NCBI GenBank assembly: GCA_019914945.1
Contig: CM034109.1
Location: forward strand, 1,488,001 to 1,552,000
Direction of reading: 5' to 3'
Length of the DNA: 64,000 bases
Source: Typha latifolia
Lineage: Eukaryota > Streptophyta > Magnoliopsida > Poales > Typhaceae
Below, piece after piece: positions 12,401-23,539 of the stretch. The translations under genes were made by a program, and so were the position numbers. The notes under the pieces are model-generated. The model saw only the letters and a program-made list of their open reading frames with translations, made no database searches and was not told where the DNA came from. Every line of letters begins with the position of its first letter. Position 1 is the first letter of the stretch.

Positions 12401-15400
12401 TGAAACTAGATCTATTAGAACCCTAACTTCCGAGACTAGCTCTATATAAATTTTTGTAATTTTCTTACATTTAGATCGGTCCAAATTGGGTTCGTAACAT
12501 AAGCTAGTAGTTAGTGGTTCTTATTTTCTTCTTTCAATGTTACTGCTTTCTTCTTTCTACATTCTCTTGGAGAATCCGATGATATTTCTATATCAAATTT
12601 GGTTCCTGGATTAACCATTGTATTCTTCAGTTCTCCCTTCAGATTTTTGACAACTACTAAGGTGATCAATTTTCTTTGTCAATTGAATCCCTTAGGAGAG
12701 TAGTCTAGGAGCTTCAGTTTATTAATTTGATACCGATTTTTAGAAAGATAAAGAGTTCATTCCATGTAGAAAAGACATGACACCTTGGAATTCATGTCCC
12801 AACCAAGACAAGAGTTCATTCCATGTAGAAAAGACATGACACCTTGGAATTCATGTCCCAACCAAGACCTTAAGAAATAAACAAACCCTAGTGGTCCATA
12901 GCAATCCTTTTTCTTTTTTTACTTCAGCTTGCATTTCCATATGGGACTATTCCTCTTGCATATGATATGTAACATTCATTTTCTTCATCTCCCTGTTTTT
13001 TATGTTAAACTAATATTAGATGAAAGTAGTTCTGCTGCCTACTAGATGTCGACGGATCCTCACTCATTATACAAGAATAAGTAATGTTAATCCATTAACA
13101 GATATTTGTATCACTGGTGTTTATGGATTCTTATTCCTATCTAAGAATGTAAAAGTTCGTTTGTGCAATTGTTGTGAATTGAAAATTGCTTAGCAAGGAT
13201 AGCATAGATAAGTACATTCATCTCACATTTACCTCATGACTCATGCCTTGTAGGGCATAACCATCTATATCTACACTTGAATCTCTGGCATTCATCATTG
13301 GAGTATCTATCATTTCAAATTGTTTGACCCATTGATTAAAAAAATTTAAACTCATTATATTCACTGATTGTACAGTGGTTTGTAAAATCTCATGCTTATG
13401 TGTACTTCGTTAATCACCTACTTAGAATCTTGAATATTGTTGTTTTGTAACTACAAATATGTATTGTAAACTGCATGTTCTTTATATGAGGAAAAGGCAG
13501 ATGTAGTAGTTTTACCATTTTGTCCCTTATTAGTGCTCATGTATGTTCTTTATATGAGGAAAAGGTAGGCATAGTAGTCTACCATTTTGTCCCTTATTAG
13601 TGTTCATGGAAGTAGAGACTTGACTTCCTAGTTTCTACTTTACCAACATAGTTCTTTCTTGAATTTGTTTCATATACATTTTCATTTTATCAAGTAACTT
13701 ATTGTACCTTGAAGGAGCAAAAATACAGGACATCACTAAGTACGTATTTCTGTCCTTCTGGTTCTTTGTAGATTGAACTAAACCAAGTGCGACACATGGT
13801 GGTAGATGTATCTTGTCTTTATAAGGACTTGGACCTGAGAATGATGTTGGGTACCAAGAAAATGTTGAAAAATTTGGATGTAAGTTCTCATGTATTATAC
13901 TTTATACTGTTCCATATTTTTTTTCTAACTTTCCAACTGAAATACATTTTCTCCAGGATGAAGTGGAAAACGGCATAAATAAACTAATTTCTTCAGCAGT
14001 TATTGATTCAGATGTTCAAGGAGGGCTTCGTTGGCCTTTGGGACAGGAGTCTGCTACTGAAAGGTTCAATATTATTGGAGGGTGGCATACAAAATATAAA
14101 TCTTTTAGATGTCAAACATTGAGGCTTAAGGTGAGACATGCAGACCGATTTAACTACAGGACTTCGACTGGGGAAGTGGCCAATGAGGTTACATTGAAGC
14201 TGACTGAGATAGGTGACCAATTAAGGGTAATTATCTTCTTTCTCGATGTTACATTAAGATGTTATGAACTTTATCCAAGTTGGTCAAAATTAAAATGCAG
14301 TCTTCTTCCAATGGTGAGGTTATTTATTATTCCATATAAGTCAAATGATATTTCCTATTAGTAGATATTTGCCTTTTGTTTTGTGAATTCAAAAGAGATG
14401 AAATTTGCAGGTGCATCAGGTGGCCTATTACATTATTTATTGTCAGACAAGCTTATAGAAATGAAGGTTTTTATTATGAATGGCAATTAGAAAATGAACT
14501 GTTTGATTCAGTGTGATTTCTGGGCTTCTGATCATTTGCAACTTGTCTTCTGAGAGAACTGCCAGCAGCCATGGAAAAGGCAACATTCATTGTGGATGAT
14601 ATTTGTCTGCATGTTGTCATACACCCGACCAAGGTTCTCAGTTTCGGCTGATCTCGATTCTATCTTGAAGCCAATCAGTTTTGGGCTGGTTTCGGCTAAA
14701 TTGGTTGAAACCCAATCCGCATCGCATGCATTTTGGCTGAAACAAATTAATATGGGTTCTCTAAATAGATCGGGGAAGGAACTTATGGTTGGACCACATC
14801 TCTCTCCCAAACACCTCAATGAAGTCCTCCCTTGCCGGTCCTTCAAAATAGAAGTCCGGTGAGCTTGAGCCGCAGAAGTAGAAACTGCGGAGGCAAGGGT
14901 GGTGGTGTTGTCGGCATTGAAGCCGTGGGCGCTGAGAGAAGAGAGAGAGAGAGAGAGTTCTTTTTTTTAATGATTCCAACTAAAAGTGCTAGGGGGGGAG
15001 GAGTGAGAGTGAGTTTTCTTTTTAGACTTAAATATTTGAATACTTTATAATTTATATTTTCTCTATTTTTAATTATACGATCTTTTCTGTGTTTCTAAGA
15101 TAATGTTCAGAATTTATGTAATTAATTGAAATCCGATACCGGTGGAAAAACAATTTTCAATCGTACGTATGCGGCTGATTTCAATTCCGATCATAATATT
15201 TCAAACATTAGTCATACATAATTATCATAATTAGATCTGCTATACCGATTCTGATACTTCAATATTTGCCTGATGCTCATTACCTATGCAATTTGTGCTT
15301 GCATTTCTTGCAGAGTTGCAATCTGGAGACAAGCAGTCTTGCAGATATGGTTCAGGCAGCCTTAAAAATGATTTGGGGTAATTTTCTGAGCTACACCATC

Positions 15401-15421
15401 GCCTCAGCTGTTCATATATAG
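9437..15421 (+). CDS. MAYIPPHKRH-family paralogue, copy B, with lost exon-4 acceptor
   Basis: Exons equivalent to copy A are 9437-9924, 10051-10234, 10345-10425, 13772-13879, 13957-14226 and 15314-15421; all are open and in phase. The counterpart of exon 4 (ending 12661) is damaged. A 7-base deletion removed the acceptor AG that copy A has at 3877-3878, and small indels that cancel each other scramble the middle of that exon. The nearest downstream AG would lead quickly into a TAA. Because exons 3, 4 and 5 are phase 0, skipping exon 4 still gives an open protein of 412 residues lacking 37 residues. The last exon reads on to a stop at 15419-15421, so the C terminus differs from copy A. Intron 3 carries a 1983-bp LTR element. 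This copy could be a functional shorter form or an early pseudogene; sequence alone cannot decide. Confidence 0.6.
10517..11084 (+). repeat. 5' LTR of gag-only element
   Basis: 568 bases ending TTCATAACA. It contains a TATAAATAAGAG promoter-like motif and an ACCACCACC-rich stretch shared with the other LTRs of this family in the window. TTGGTATGG directly after it is a degraded primer-binding site resembling the initiator-Met tRNA complement. Confidence 0.8.
11110..11940 (+). pseudogene. Decayed retrotransposon gag
   Basis: Reading across frames shows gag-type words: a Trp/Phe-rich capsid segment near 11250-11400, then STFISGFRPNIQAKVK near 11490 and a zinc-knuckle remnant near 11755-11815 (CFYYDD, then PGHKCKR). 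Stops interrupt the frame many times. The same protein words occur on the minus strand at 49.8-50.8 kb, so the two belong to one family. The second knuckle Cys is Tyr in both copies. Confidence 0.75.
11952..12499 (+). repeat. 3' LTR of gag-only element
   Basis: 548 bases, TGTTACGATC at the start and TTCGTAACA at the end. Preceded by CTTGAGGACAAGG, which resembles the region before 3' LTRs in the related copies at 49.8 and 60.9 kb. It differs from the 5' LTR by many substitutions and small indels, so the insertion is not very recent. Confidence 0.8.
12751..12868. repeat. 59-bp tandem duplication private to unit 2
   Basis: Two copies starting AAGAGTTCATTCCATG at 12751 and 12810. Copy A has a single copy near 4080-4140. 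It lies in intron 4 of copy B. Confidence 0.85.
13490..13625. repeat. About 70-bp tandem duplication private to unit 2
   Basis: ATGTTCTTTATATGAGGAAAAGG followed by ACCATTTTGTCCCTTATTAG occurs twice. Copy A has one copy near 4795-4855. Also in intron 4 of copy B. Confidence 0.8.
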
Positions 15422-15697
15422 AAGCTGTTTTCTGTATCTTTCTGTAAACAGTATTATCTTTTGATTCAAGAGGCCAATTGCATGTAAAGTGTGAGCTGCT
15501 CGTATTACAATTGGAGGTCTTGTTGCCATTTTATCCGGAGAGGGAAAGGCTAAAAGAAATTGCTCCTGATGCTTTCATTTTCCATTCTCTTTTCTGTTAT
15601 CATGGGCAAAGGCTCGACTGATTAGTGAGTTTAAAGTGCTGTCTACAGGAAAAATAATTTCTACAGCATGACACTGTTCAAATAATTTCAAAGACTA

Positions 15698-16057
15698 GGT
15701 ATCATTTGCTTTAGAAATAAGATTAATTCTAGAATATGTAATCCTATTTATTATTTCTAAAATAAGGTCTTTATTCTATGAATAACTATTTTTATATTCA
15801 CTTATATAAAAATATAAAGTAAAAAAAGAAGAAGAAGATGTTTTATTTTTTTATGAAATTATTATGAATACTTTTTGATTTGAAATAAAGTAAATTGATA
15901 AATTAGTAATTAGATTAATGTATAATATAAAATGTAATTATGATGAATAGTATTTGTATTCTAGAATAAGGTTATTATAATGTTAGCTGTTATTACAAAA
16001 CAAAGAGCTGTATTTCAGAATAAAAAAAAATTATATTCCTAAAATGAATAGGGCTTA
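15698..16057. mobile_element. AT-rich MITE-like insertion truncating the older MITE
   Basis: This stretch interrupts the unit-2 counterpart of the 6697-7054 MITE. Its right half (GAATAGTATTTGTATT onwards, to AATAGGGCTTA) resembles 32485-32605 in order and spacing, so it is a repeat family. No protein coding is seen and its precise ends are uncertain. Confidence 0.5.
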
Positions 16058-16505
16058 TGCTTTTTGATCGCAGTCACAGCAATTTACTGAGCAATCTTAT
16101 TTTTCATCTCAATAAATATCGTAATAGTGTTATGATTTTTCTTTTCATCTCAATCTTTTTTAATTTTATATTTTAGACGTGACAAATATTAAGAAAGAAA
16201 AGATAATATAAAGAGAAAATTGGTTGAGAGTTTAACTGTTTTAATGTAATGCTACCTTTGTTGTTAGTTTTGGATAGAAAAATTAATGATCGCATTAGAT
16301 CATTACTAGGGTTAAGTAACACGAATTAAAATTCAGAAATGTACTTTAAATTTCGGCCAAATCACTACGTAAAATGTATATTTTCAAAAGAAAAAAAAAA
16401 CTTTACAACGATAAATAATTCATATTGAGCAAAGATTGAAGTCCAACCTTGACCCAAGACATTGGCTTTTATTTCTAACCTAAATTCTAACCCACTAATA
16501 TTACA

Positions 16506-16960
16506 GTAGGTATGCGTGTAATCCAGCCAAACTTAAACTCAGATCAAGCTTGAATTGAAATTAATTTTGAGCATAAATATATGATCAAGCTAATTTAAGT
16601 CAATTTTAAAATAATTTTGAGCTCGAGCTAAGCTCGAATCTAGGCGAGCTAATCAATAAGTAATTTCAAGACTTAATCAATAAAACCTAAATTTTGAGCT
16701 TGATCAAAGTTAAATTAAATTAAGTTTAGTTTAGGCTTGAATTAAACTTAAAATAAGGTAAAATTCAAAAATAAATTTATAAATAAACTCCATAAAATCA
16801 GAGTACACAATGATTCCCTTAAGTAAATATTAGGATATAACAAAATTATAGTATAGTATAAAATATACTCTTTATATATTTATATATGTAAATATTATAA
16901 TTATTTTGAGATTTATTCGAGCTTAACTCATTTTCAAGTCTAACTCGAGTCGAGCTTAAT
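16506..16960. mobile_element. hAT-like non-autonomous element with AGCTCGAGC-type repeats
   Basis: TATTACA flanks both sides (16499-16505 and 16961-16967), a 7-8 bp target duplication. The empty site is the TGTTACACCTG block near 8646 in unit 1. Ends are loosely inverted (GTGTAAT near the left, ATTACAC at the right junction) and the interior is full of GAGCT/CGAGCT words. A fragment with the same words is at 19690-19845. Confidence 0.65.
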
Positions 16961-17029
16961 TATTACACCGTTGTGGCATTAGCTACCCAACTAGCCTAGC
17001 CACCAAATTGAACCCAATTCAACGTTCAA

Positions 17030-17490
17030 CCCTAACCCTACCTCATGGCTCCCTATATAAACCCATTCATATACTTCGCTCTCACTCCCTTTTATTCCTT
17101 CCCTTCCCTTCCCTTCTCGCATCTCTGCAATCTGAAGCTGGTAAAGCGGCGCCGGCGGTATCCTCCATCGCCGAACGCCTCCTGAGGCCAGCCAGATCAG
17201 AGCCGTCGATCATCCGACCGAGCAGATCCCTAATCCTCCCACGGATCCCGCTCTTGTCAAGATCAGATACATCTTACTTCCCCGTTATTCTTATTCTCCT
17301 TCTTCTCTTAGTTTATTCTTTCCTTTCCCGTATAAAAATCCAGCTTTTCCGAGATCGCTGGTGATGTGGTGCTGAGAATTGTTTCTAGGGTTTCTTTGCA
17401 CCTCCCATAACCAGCAAGATCGATTCTAGCCTTACGCTAGCGGGTGGTTTTGGTTGGATTCTTCACCCCGTGTCACCCATGCCCAGGTTA
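17030..17490 (+). promoter_or_regulatory. Orphan promoter and 5' leader-like exon
   Basis: CTATATAA at 17053-17060 is a good TATA box. It is followed by a CT-rich initiator-like stretch and about 350 bases of GC-richer DNA unlike its surroundings, ending at CCCAGGTTAG (17482-17491), a possible splice donor. No protein I recognise begins here and no downstream exon is evident before AT-rich DNA resumes. It is probably the 5' end of a gene whose body was lost or displaced. A long non-coding transcript is possible. Confidence 0.4.
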
Positions 17491-17899
17491 GAACAAAATC
17501 ACATATATATATATTGCTGATTACCTGAGAAATTATAGAAATTTCAATAGTTTGTTATTCTTATTTTTACCAATTTATTTCGAAAGTAAATTTGGGGGTA
17601 CCATGCATAGTCAGGTGTCTGCCCTAGATCCGATGGCTGATACAGTTACATGCCTGGGAGATCAACGGTGGCTATCGTTACGCGCGCTGTGTATCTCAAT
17701 CATGGCTCGTGTACATCATGGCCTCACATTCCGAGTAATAAAAATATATATAGGAAAAATTATTTTACCCCCTCTTTTTTTTGGTATTATTTTTATAGTT
17801 TATCCTCTGTTTATTTGGGCTAATCCAATTCATTCTTATTTTTTTTTTATCGTTTTAATGTCTATAAAATACTTTGGGTCATATTGAACTTGCAAAAGT

Positions 17900-18770
17900 A
17901 CCAAATAATCTTGCCAAAATTAGATCACAGTAACCAATGGAGACAAACAAAATTTTAATTATTGAATCTTGTTTGGTTGCTAATGACCAATGGTTTTGAA
18001 CAATATATGTGTTAAAGATCTCATTCCCTTCTTCGTGGTGTCCATGACCTCTTTAATCGCCCTACCACTTTTCCCTCACCTCTCTCCCTAAGTTATTAAT
18101 GACCTTTTCAATACCATTTAGTGCGATGTATGCTATCACTGAGTTCTCTCCGAGTATATTAAATTTACTTGGCAATTCGTTATTCACCCATATGTTTCTT
18201 TTTTTTTATTTGAAGTAAGATTCACCCATATGTTTCAGTGCGATGATTGTGAACAACTGTGGAATCTAGAATTCTGGATTCTATGTAACTTCTTTTAGAC
18301 GTTGTCACATACGGAATATTTTCTAGGTAAATTACATTCTATGTGTACTTTCAATTTAAAATTTTAAAAGTTTTCAGTTTTGATTGAAGTACCATCGTTA
18401 TATATATATTTTTTTATCATAATTGATCACACCATTAGTCGAATTTAAAAATCTTTATTAGAGAAAAAAATTGAAAAGATTATCTAAAATAATATCGAAT
18501 GATTTTCAAATGATAAAATTATAACAAATATATTGAATGTATATATGTTTTTATTATATTTTTGTTATCTAAAATTTGGGTGATATTATTTAGATATGTT
18601 AGAAAGTTTTATCTAATTTTTTATAACAGTCTCTAATTAGGATTTTAATATTTCACCAATAATTTTACAAGTTATTATGAAAATGATAATAATTTTATTT
18701 TAGTTAAGATTACATTCGTGTTAAGTGCTTAGTTGAAATTATATAAAATTTTCATGAAAATAATCAGAGA
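17900..18770. repeat. Receptor-array duplication segment
   Basis: 17905-18100 resembles 24920-25130 (ATCACAGTAAC...TTTTAATTATTGAATC in both), and 18230-18770 resembles 30810-31350. These blocks mark the repeating unit that carries one receptor kinase gene each. The LINE region at 25.2-30.8 kb splits the second unit between them. Confidence 0.65.
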
Positions 18771-19689
18771 TTTATTATACTTTATTAAAAATAACGTAAC
18801 TTCTATTCATGTGTTTAACAAGTGTTGCTATGGCTATTTGGATTTATGGAATTTTTTAGGAGAGTTGCCTTAAAAATTTGAGATAGGTTTTAGGTTGCAC
18901 TTTTCTCTATTTTATATTTTCATTGCAACTTTTTCATATTTTATTATTTTTTGATCAATTTGCACTTGGCTAACTTTTTAAAAGTTTTAATAACTCTATT
19001 TTTAAATTATTTTTAATAACTAAGAAATATGTTGGTCTAACAACAAGTTGCATTGGTGTAGAGAAATACATTTTTTTGATGCATATAAAATAACGCTGAT
19101 TAGAGTTTATGCGAGAAAAATGTGAGTAAAATAGTATTATTTAATGTTTTACTAATATTTTTTCATATAATTTTGATCGATAATATTTTATATTCATTGG
19201 AAATTTTCTACACTTAAAATTCCAACTTCTTTAGTTAAACTATATTCAAATTTGATCATTTCTAACCCTTAAAATTCAGTTAAACATTATAACTTTAAAA
19301 AAAATATCATTTAAATATTATTGTTCGAAGTAAATATGAAAAAAAGTATATGAAAAAGTGAATAAAACTATTTTGTTAATATCTTTTCAGTATAAACTTT
19401 AATTGACATTATTTTATGTGTTAGAAAATTTATTTAGTAATTTACAATTTTACCTATAATGAGTATATTTGAATTCAATCATTTTGATAAATTTAAATTG
19501 TTTTATATATTATAACTTTAAAAAAATTAGGTCTCTTTTATCGTCATCTTCATCCTCTTTCAGCCTCCTCTTCCTTCTCCGGCCTTTGCATCATTTATTA
19601 GAAAATTGTAGTTGTCGCCACCTCCTTGGTCGACATCCTCATCCTCTTCCTCCTTCAGCCTCCTCATCTTCTACCTTCTCCTCTAATTG

Positions 19690-19845
19690 GGCTCAGCTCG
19701 GGCTAGGTCCGGCTTAGCTCAAGCTTGACTCGAGATGAGCTAAGCTTAAATTCCAAACTTGCTCAAAATTAATTACAAATTGAGCCTGAGCTAGAGCTAG
19801 CTTGCTCAGGCTTAGCTCAGCTTGGCTCCTTTACACCCTTAGTTA
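19690..19845. mobile_element. hAT-like fragment, GAGCT-rich
   Basis: Dense AGCTC/GAGCT words end in CTCCTTTACACCC, whose complement GGGTGTAAAG resembles the end of the 16506-16960 element. Only one end is clear. Confidence 0.45.
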
Positions 19846-20035
19846 AAACATCATTTGTAATGCCCTTCCATTTAATGAACTTGTAAATCTATAAAACTTA
19901 ACATTCATCATTTGGGAAAAAGAAACAAAGACTAACAACAAACTCAAAATTTATAAGCTTAGCTAAATTGATATACAAGATTGTTTCCTATACATTGCCG
20001 TTGGACTACAATATTACACGATCATATTAATTATA

Positions 20036-23000
20036 TCAACTGAGGATAGGAGGTATCCGGAGAGTAGATAGCTGTTGAGATACATGTTGCATTGTTGGTC
20101 GACTTAATGGATTAGCTTCTAAACATTGGAAGATTATATTGACTACAAGTAAGATTTCACTTGCAACTTCAATTGTAGGTAGTGTTAGACGTGGATCTAA
20201 AATATCCTTCAGTAGTGTGAGTTCGATGGCTGCAGATGATAAAGATGTAATCAAATCTCCAGGATGAGCTCCCACGAGCACTTCAAGTGCCACAACTCCA
20301 AAACTATATACGTCGCATTTCTCGGTCACTATCATTGTATAGGCAAACTCTACAGAGTATTATAAGATAAAGTTTTAGCAAATTAGGTTACAGCATGCAA
20401 TTATATCTTAACATTTCTAAGCTATAAAATATGGATCAAAAGATAAATATTCATATGGTAGAATAAAGACATTACTTGTATCTCATATCATGGAAAAGAA
20501 GTATATGACACATGATAATGCACGTTAAGAAATATCAATACAAACTTTATTAAGTAGAATAAAATAGAGGCATTTACCTGGTGCAATGTATCCTCGTGTT
20601 CCTGCAACTGTAGTCCAATTGGATGAGTCGGGCTTCAAAATTCTAGCTATTCCAAAGTCTAAAACATGAGCTCTAAATTCTGAATCAAGTAAAATATTGT
20701 TGCTTGTGATATCTCTATGAACTATGGGAGGAGAACAATTGTGATGCAAGTAAGATAAAGCATGAGCAACATCTCTAATAACGTTCAACCTTTTGATCCA
20801 TTCTAACTCGACAGCATATTCATTATTTATAAGAATGGCTGCTAGACTTCCTCTCTCCAAGTACTCATAGATAATAAGCCTATGTTGATCGGTTGAACAA
20901 TAGCTAAAAAGCTTTACAATATTCCGATGTCGGGTTTCAAATAGTGTTTGTATCTCATGCTGAAAAAGCTGATTTTCTATGGATCTTTCTTCTTCCATTT
21001 TATGGATTTTCTTCACAGTAATTATTTTTCCTGCCAGTAGTGTTACTTCTCCTACTCTTACTTCTCTTGGTAGGGTAATTTTGTAAACACTTCCATATGC
21101 ACCGGTGCCAATGCAAAACTTATCATCAAAATTCTCTGTTGTTTCAATGATATCCTTATATAAATCTTTTCCGTCAATGTTTCCTAGTAAGAACTTATTT
21201 TTATTGATATCACTTGTATCTTGTTTAGAGCTTTTCTTCCTGTTCCATAAGAATAAAGCAAACCCTGCAAAAAGAAACAATAATCCAAGAATAGGAAGAA
21301 CGACTAACAGAATAATGTGACTTCGTTTACTTGTAGAATCTCTCCTTGAAGAGCTTGAACTACATGGAGTCAAGCCAAGCACTTCACCACATAGATCTTT
21401 ATTATGAGTGAACCACTCCAGTGGAGCTTTCCTGAAAACTTCGGTACCAGGAAGAGGCCCCTCCAATTCATTATAGGATAAGTCTATCTTTGTTAAGCTA
21501 GCCATATCTTGAAAAGATACGGGGATAGATCCGGTCAATGCATTATGTGAGAGATTCAAAACTTGTAGCATAACTAGTCCACTTAGCTGCGATGGTATGC
21601 TTCCAGAAAATAAATTATGACTAAGATCTAGTAGTTCTTGTAGATTTACTAGACGTCCGAGTTGATGAGGGATGCTTCCAAGAAATTGGTTGTTACTTAA
21701 CTTTAAAAACTGAAGTCTACTGCTATCCCCAATCTTGCCCTCAATCGATCCACTCATGTTGTTAGCTGATAGATCCAAACTCTCTATATTGGGTAGGTTT
21801 CCAACCTCTTGAGGTATCTCACCAGAGAGTAAGTTATTACTCATATCCAATTTGTACAATTGAGAAGACTTGCCTAATTCTCTTGGAATCTCCCCTTCCA
21901 AGTTATTGGATGAAAGATCAAGCACCTGCAACTTAGATAATTGTCCAATGCTCGGAGGTATTTGTCCACTAAGCTTGTTATTAGAGATTTTTAGGCTTGT
22001 CAAATTGTAGCATTCTCCCCAACGGTGTGAGAGCGTACCAGAGAGCCTGTTGAAGCTTAAATCCATATATACCAAGTTGGGATACACTCCGAAGTTAGAG
22101 ATATCTCCCTCAAGTTGATTTATATCAAGTCGAACTCTGACAAAGCTTGTGATATTTGTGAGTCCTTGAGGTAAAGAACCACTTAAATGATTCAAGGATA
22201 GTGAAAGGAGTTGGAGGTTGCTCAAATTACCAAATGAAGGGATGGACCCACTAAGCTGATTACCCCAAAGGCCTAAGATAGTGAGCTTTCCCAAGTTCCC
22301 AAGGCTCGGTGGAATTGGGCCTACTAGGCTGGTGTTGGAGATACTTAGATTAGCTAAATTTGCTAACTTCCCTAATTCATGAGGGATAACACCAGTGAAC
22401 TTGTTATCATCTAGGGACATGGCTTGAAGCAAGGTCAAGTTCCCTAAACTTCTTGGGATGGGACCTATTAATTGGTTAATGTTGAGTCCTAATGTCTTCA
22501 AATTTAGAAGATTTTCTATTTCATGAGGAATTGAACCAGAGAGCTGATTATCCGAAAGAATTAAAGTAGTGAGCTTCGTCAAGGTTGTTAAATATCTCGG
22601 AATTGAACCAGTTAATTGGTTAGCAAAGAAGTCTATAGCCTTCAAGTTCACTAGATTCACTATTTCATGAGGAATGGAACCAGAGAGATGATTACCCCAA
22701 AGGTATAAGATAATGAGCTTAGTCAGATTCCCAAGACTGGATGGTATTGGACCTACTAGGTCATTATTGCTGAGATATAATTCATTAAGGTTGGAGAGAT
22801 GTCCTACTTCAGGTGGTATGGGGCCAGTTAAGATATTAGTAGACAAGATCAAGCTCAATAGACTCTGTAGGCCTCCTAGTTCCTTAGGAATGGGATCTGA
22901 AAGATTATTTTGAAACATGTTTATGAATTTAAGTTTTGTCAAGTTACCGATAGAAGGGGGTATGGAACCACTTATCTGATTCTTATGGAGATATAAAGTG

Positions 23001-23482
23001 TTGAGGACTCTTAGTTTGCCAATCTCTGATGGAATAATTCCAATGAATTGGTTATCAGAGAGATCAAGAGAGGTGAGCTTAGAAAGAGCAATGATGGCAG
23101 CTGGAATGGATCCATATAACTGGTTGAGAGTGAGGTTGAGACTAGTTAACGTTGCCAATACCGAGAAATCAAGGACGTCAAGCGTCCCTACAAGGCCCAT
23201 CTGCGGCAGATATATCCCCGTGATCACACTTCCCCCTCCATGACGCATGGCACTACTACATATGATGCCAGTCCAGTTGCATGGACTAGTCGTAAGATTC
23301 CACGAGTCTATAGCTTCATGGCTCTCAAGGCTGGTTCTCCATTGGATGAGGACTCTCCCTTGCGAATCAAGTGATCCCAATTCTGCAACACTTGAGGGAA
23401 TTGGGAGTAGCAGTAGAACCGACGAGAGGAATTTTAGGATAGACAACAAGGAATTCATGGCTAAATCACAACTGAAGGCCAA
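20036..23482 (-). CDS. LRR receptor-like kinase, MIK2-like (subfamily XIIb), copy 1
   Basis: Two exons: 23482-20578 and 20349-20036, separated by a 228-bp GT-AG intron that splits the APE motif codon. The joined protein has 1072 residues and no breaks. Order: signal peptide (leucine-rich, first 35 residues), LRR N-cap with [10 protein letters not shown], about 22-24 plant-type LRRs (LxGxIP) to about residue 690, membrane helix about 722-746, then a kinase. Kinase residues are all present: GTGAYGSVY, Lys about 824 in VKK, HRD about 922, DFG about 942. An extra 11-12 residues (around VRVGEVTL) sit between the glycine loop and the catalytic Lys, shared with copy 2. Arabidopsis MIK2 and relatives are plasma-membrane receptors for phytocytokines and pollen-tube cues; the ligand here is unknown. 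A second in-frame Met at 23458 aligns with the start of copy 2 and may be the true start. A TATA box at 23526-23535 leaves only a short leader before 23482. Confidence 0.93.
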
Positions 23483-23525
23483 AGAAAGTTTATTTTATTG
23501 TTCTAAAAGCCAAAGAGTTGGGGGG

Positions 23526-23535
23526 TTTATATAGA
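23526..23535 (-). promoter_or_regulatory. TATA box of receptor kinase copy 1
   Basis: Minus strand TCTATATAAA, 44 bases before the first ATG and 68 before the second. The same motif at the same relative position is found in copy 2 and in the third remnant, which supports it as the core promoter. Confidence 0.65.
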
Positions 23536-23539
23536 AGCT

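Larger units (their letters stand above)
10517..12499 (+). mobile_element. Non-autonomous gag-only LTR retrotransposon in intron 3 of copy B
   Basis: Two similar LTRs (10517-11084 and 11952-12499) flank 867 bases of internal DNA that encodes only a decayed gag. There is no protease, RT or integrase. LTR ends are TGTTACG...CGTAACA (the first LTR has TATTACG). The flanks TAAAC (10512-10516) and TAAGC (12500-12504) are an imperfect 5-bp target duplication. The homologous spot in copy A, near 3815, is the empty site, so insertion followed the segmental duplication. This layout is that of TR-GAG elements. Confidence 0.85.
8800..17060 (+). repeat. Segmental tandem duplication, unit 2
   Basis: Homologous to 1680-8790. 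Relative to unit 1 it has gained a gag-only LTR element (10517-12499), an AT-rich insertion (about 15698-16057), a hAT-like element (16506-16960) and two small tandem duplications (12751-12868 and 13490-13625). It has lost the 7475-8090 array and most of the MITE. Confidence 0.85.
17500..20035. other. AT-rich intergenic DNA with repeat remnants
   Basis: No gene recognised. 17590-17735 is less AT-rich and briefly open but matches nothing I know. 17900-18770 is repeated elsewhere in the receptor array, and 19690-19845 is a hAT-like fragment. 19530-19680 is a CT-rich low-complexity stretch. Confidence 0.6.

Noticed and set aside
17552..17887. 111-codon open frame
   Set aside because: Unlike any family I know, rich in AT-encoded residues at the end, and without a supporting leader. 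It may overlap a lost exon but cannot be called.
21105..23534. Several plus-strand open frames opposite receptor copy 1, and similar ones opposite copy 2
   Set aside because: They are antisense shadows of the LRR and kinase coding sequence; the minus-strand proteins carry all the conserved motifs.
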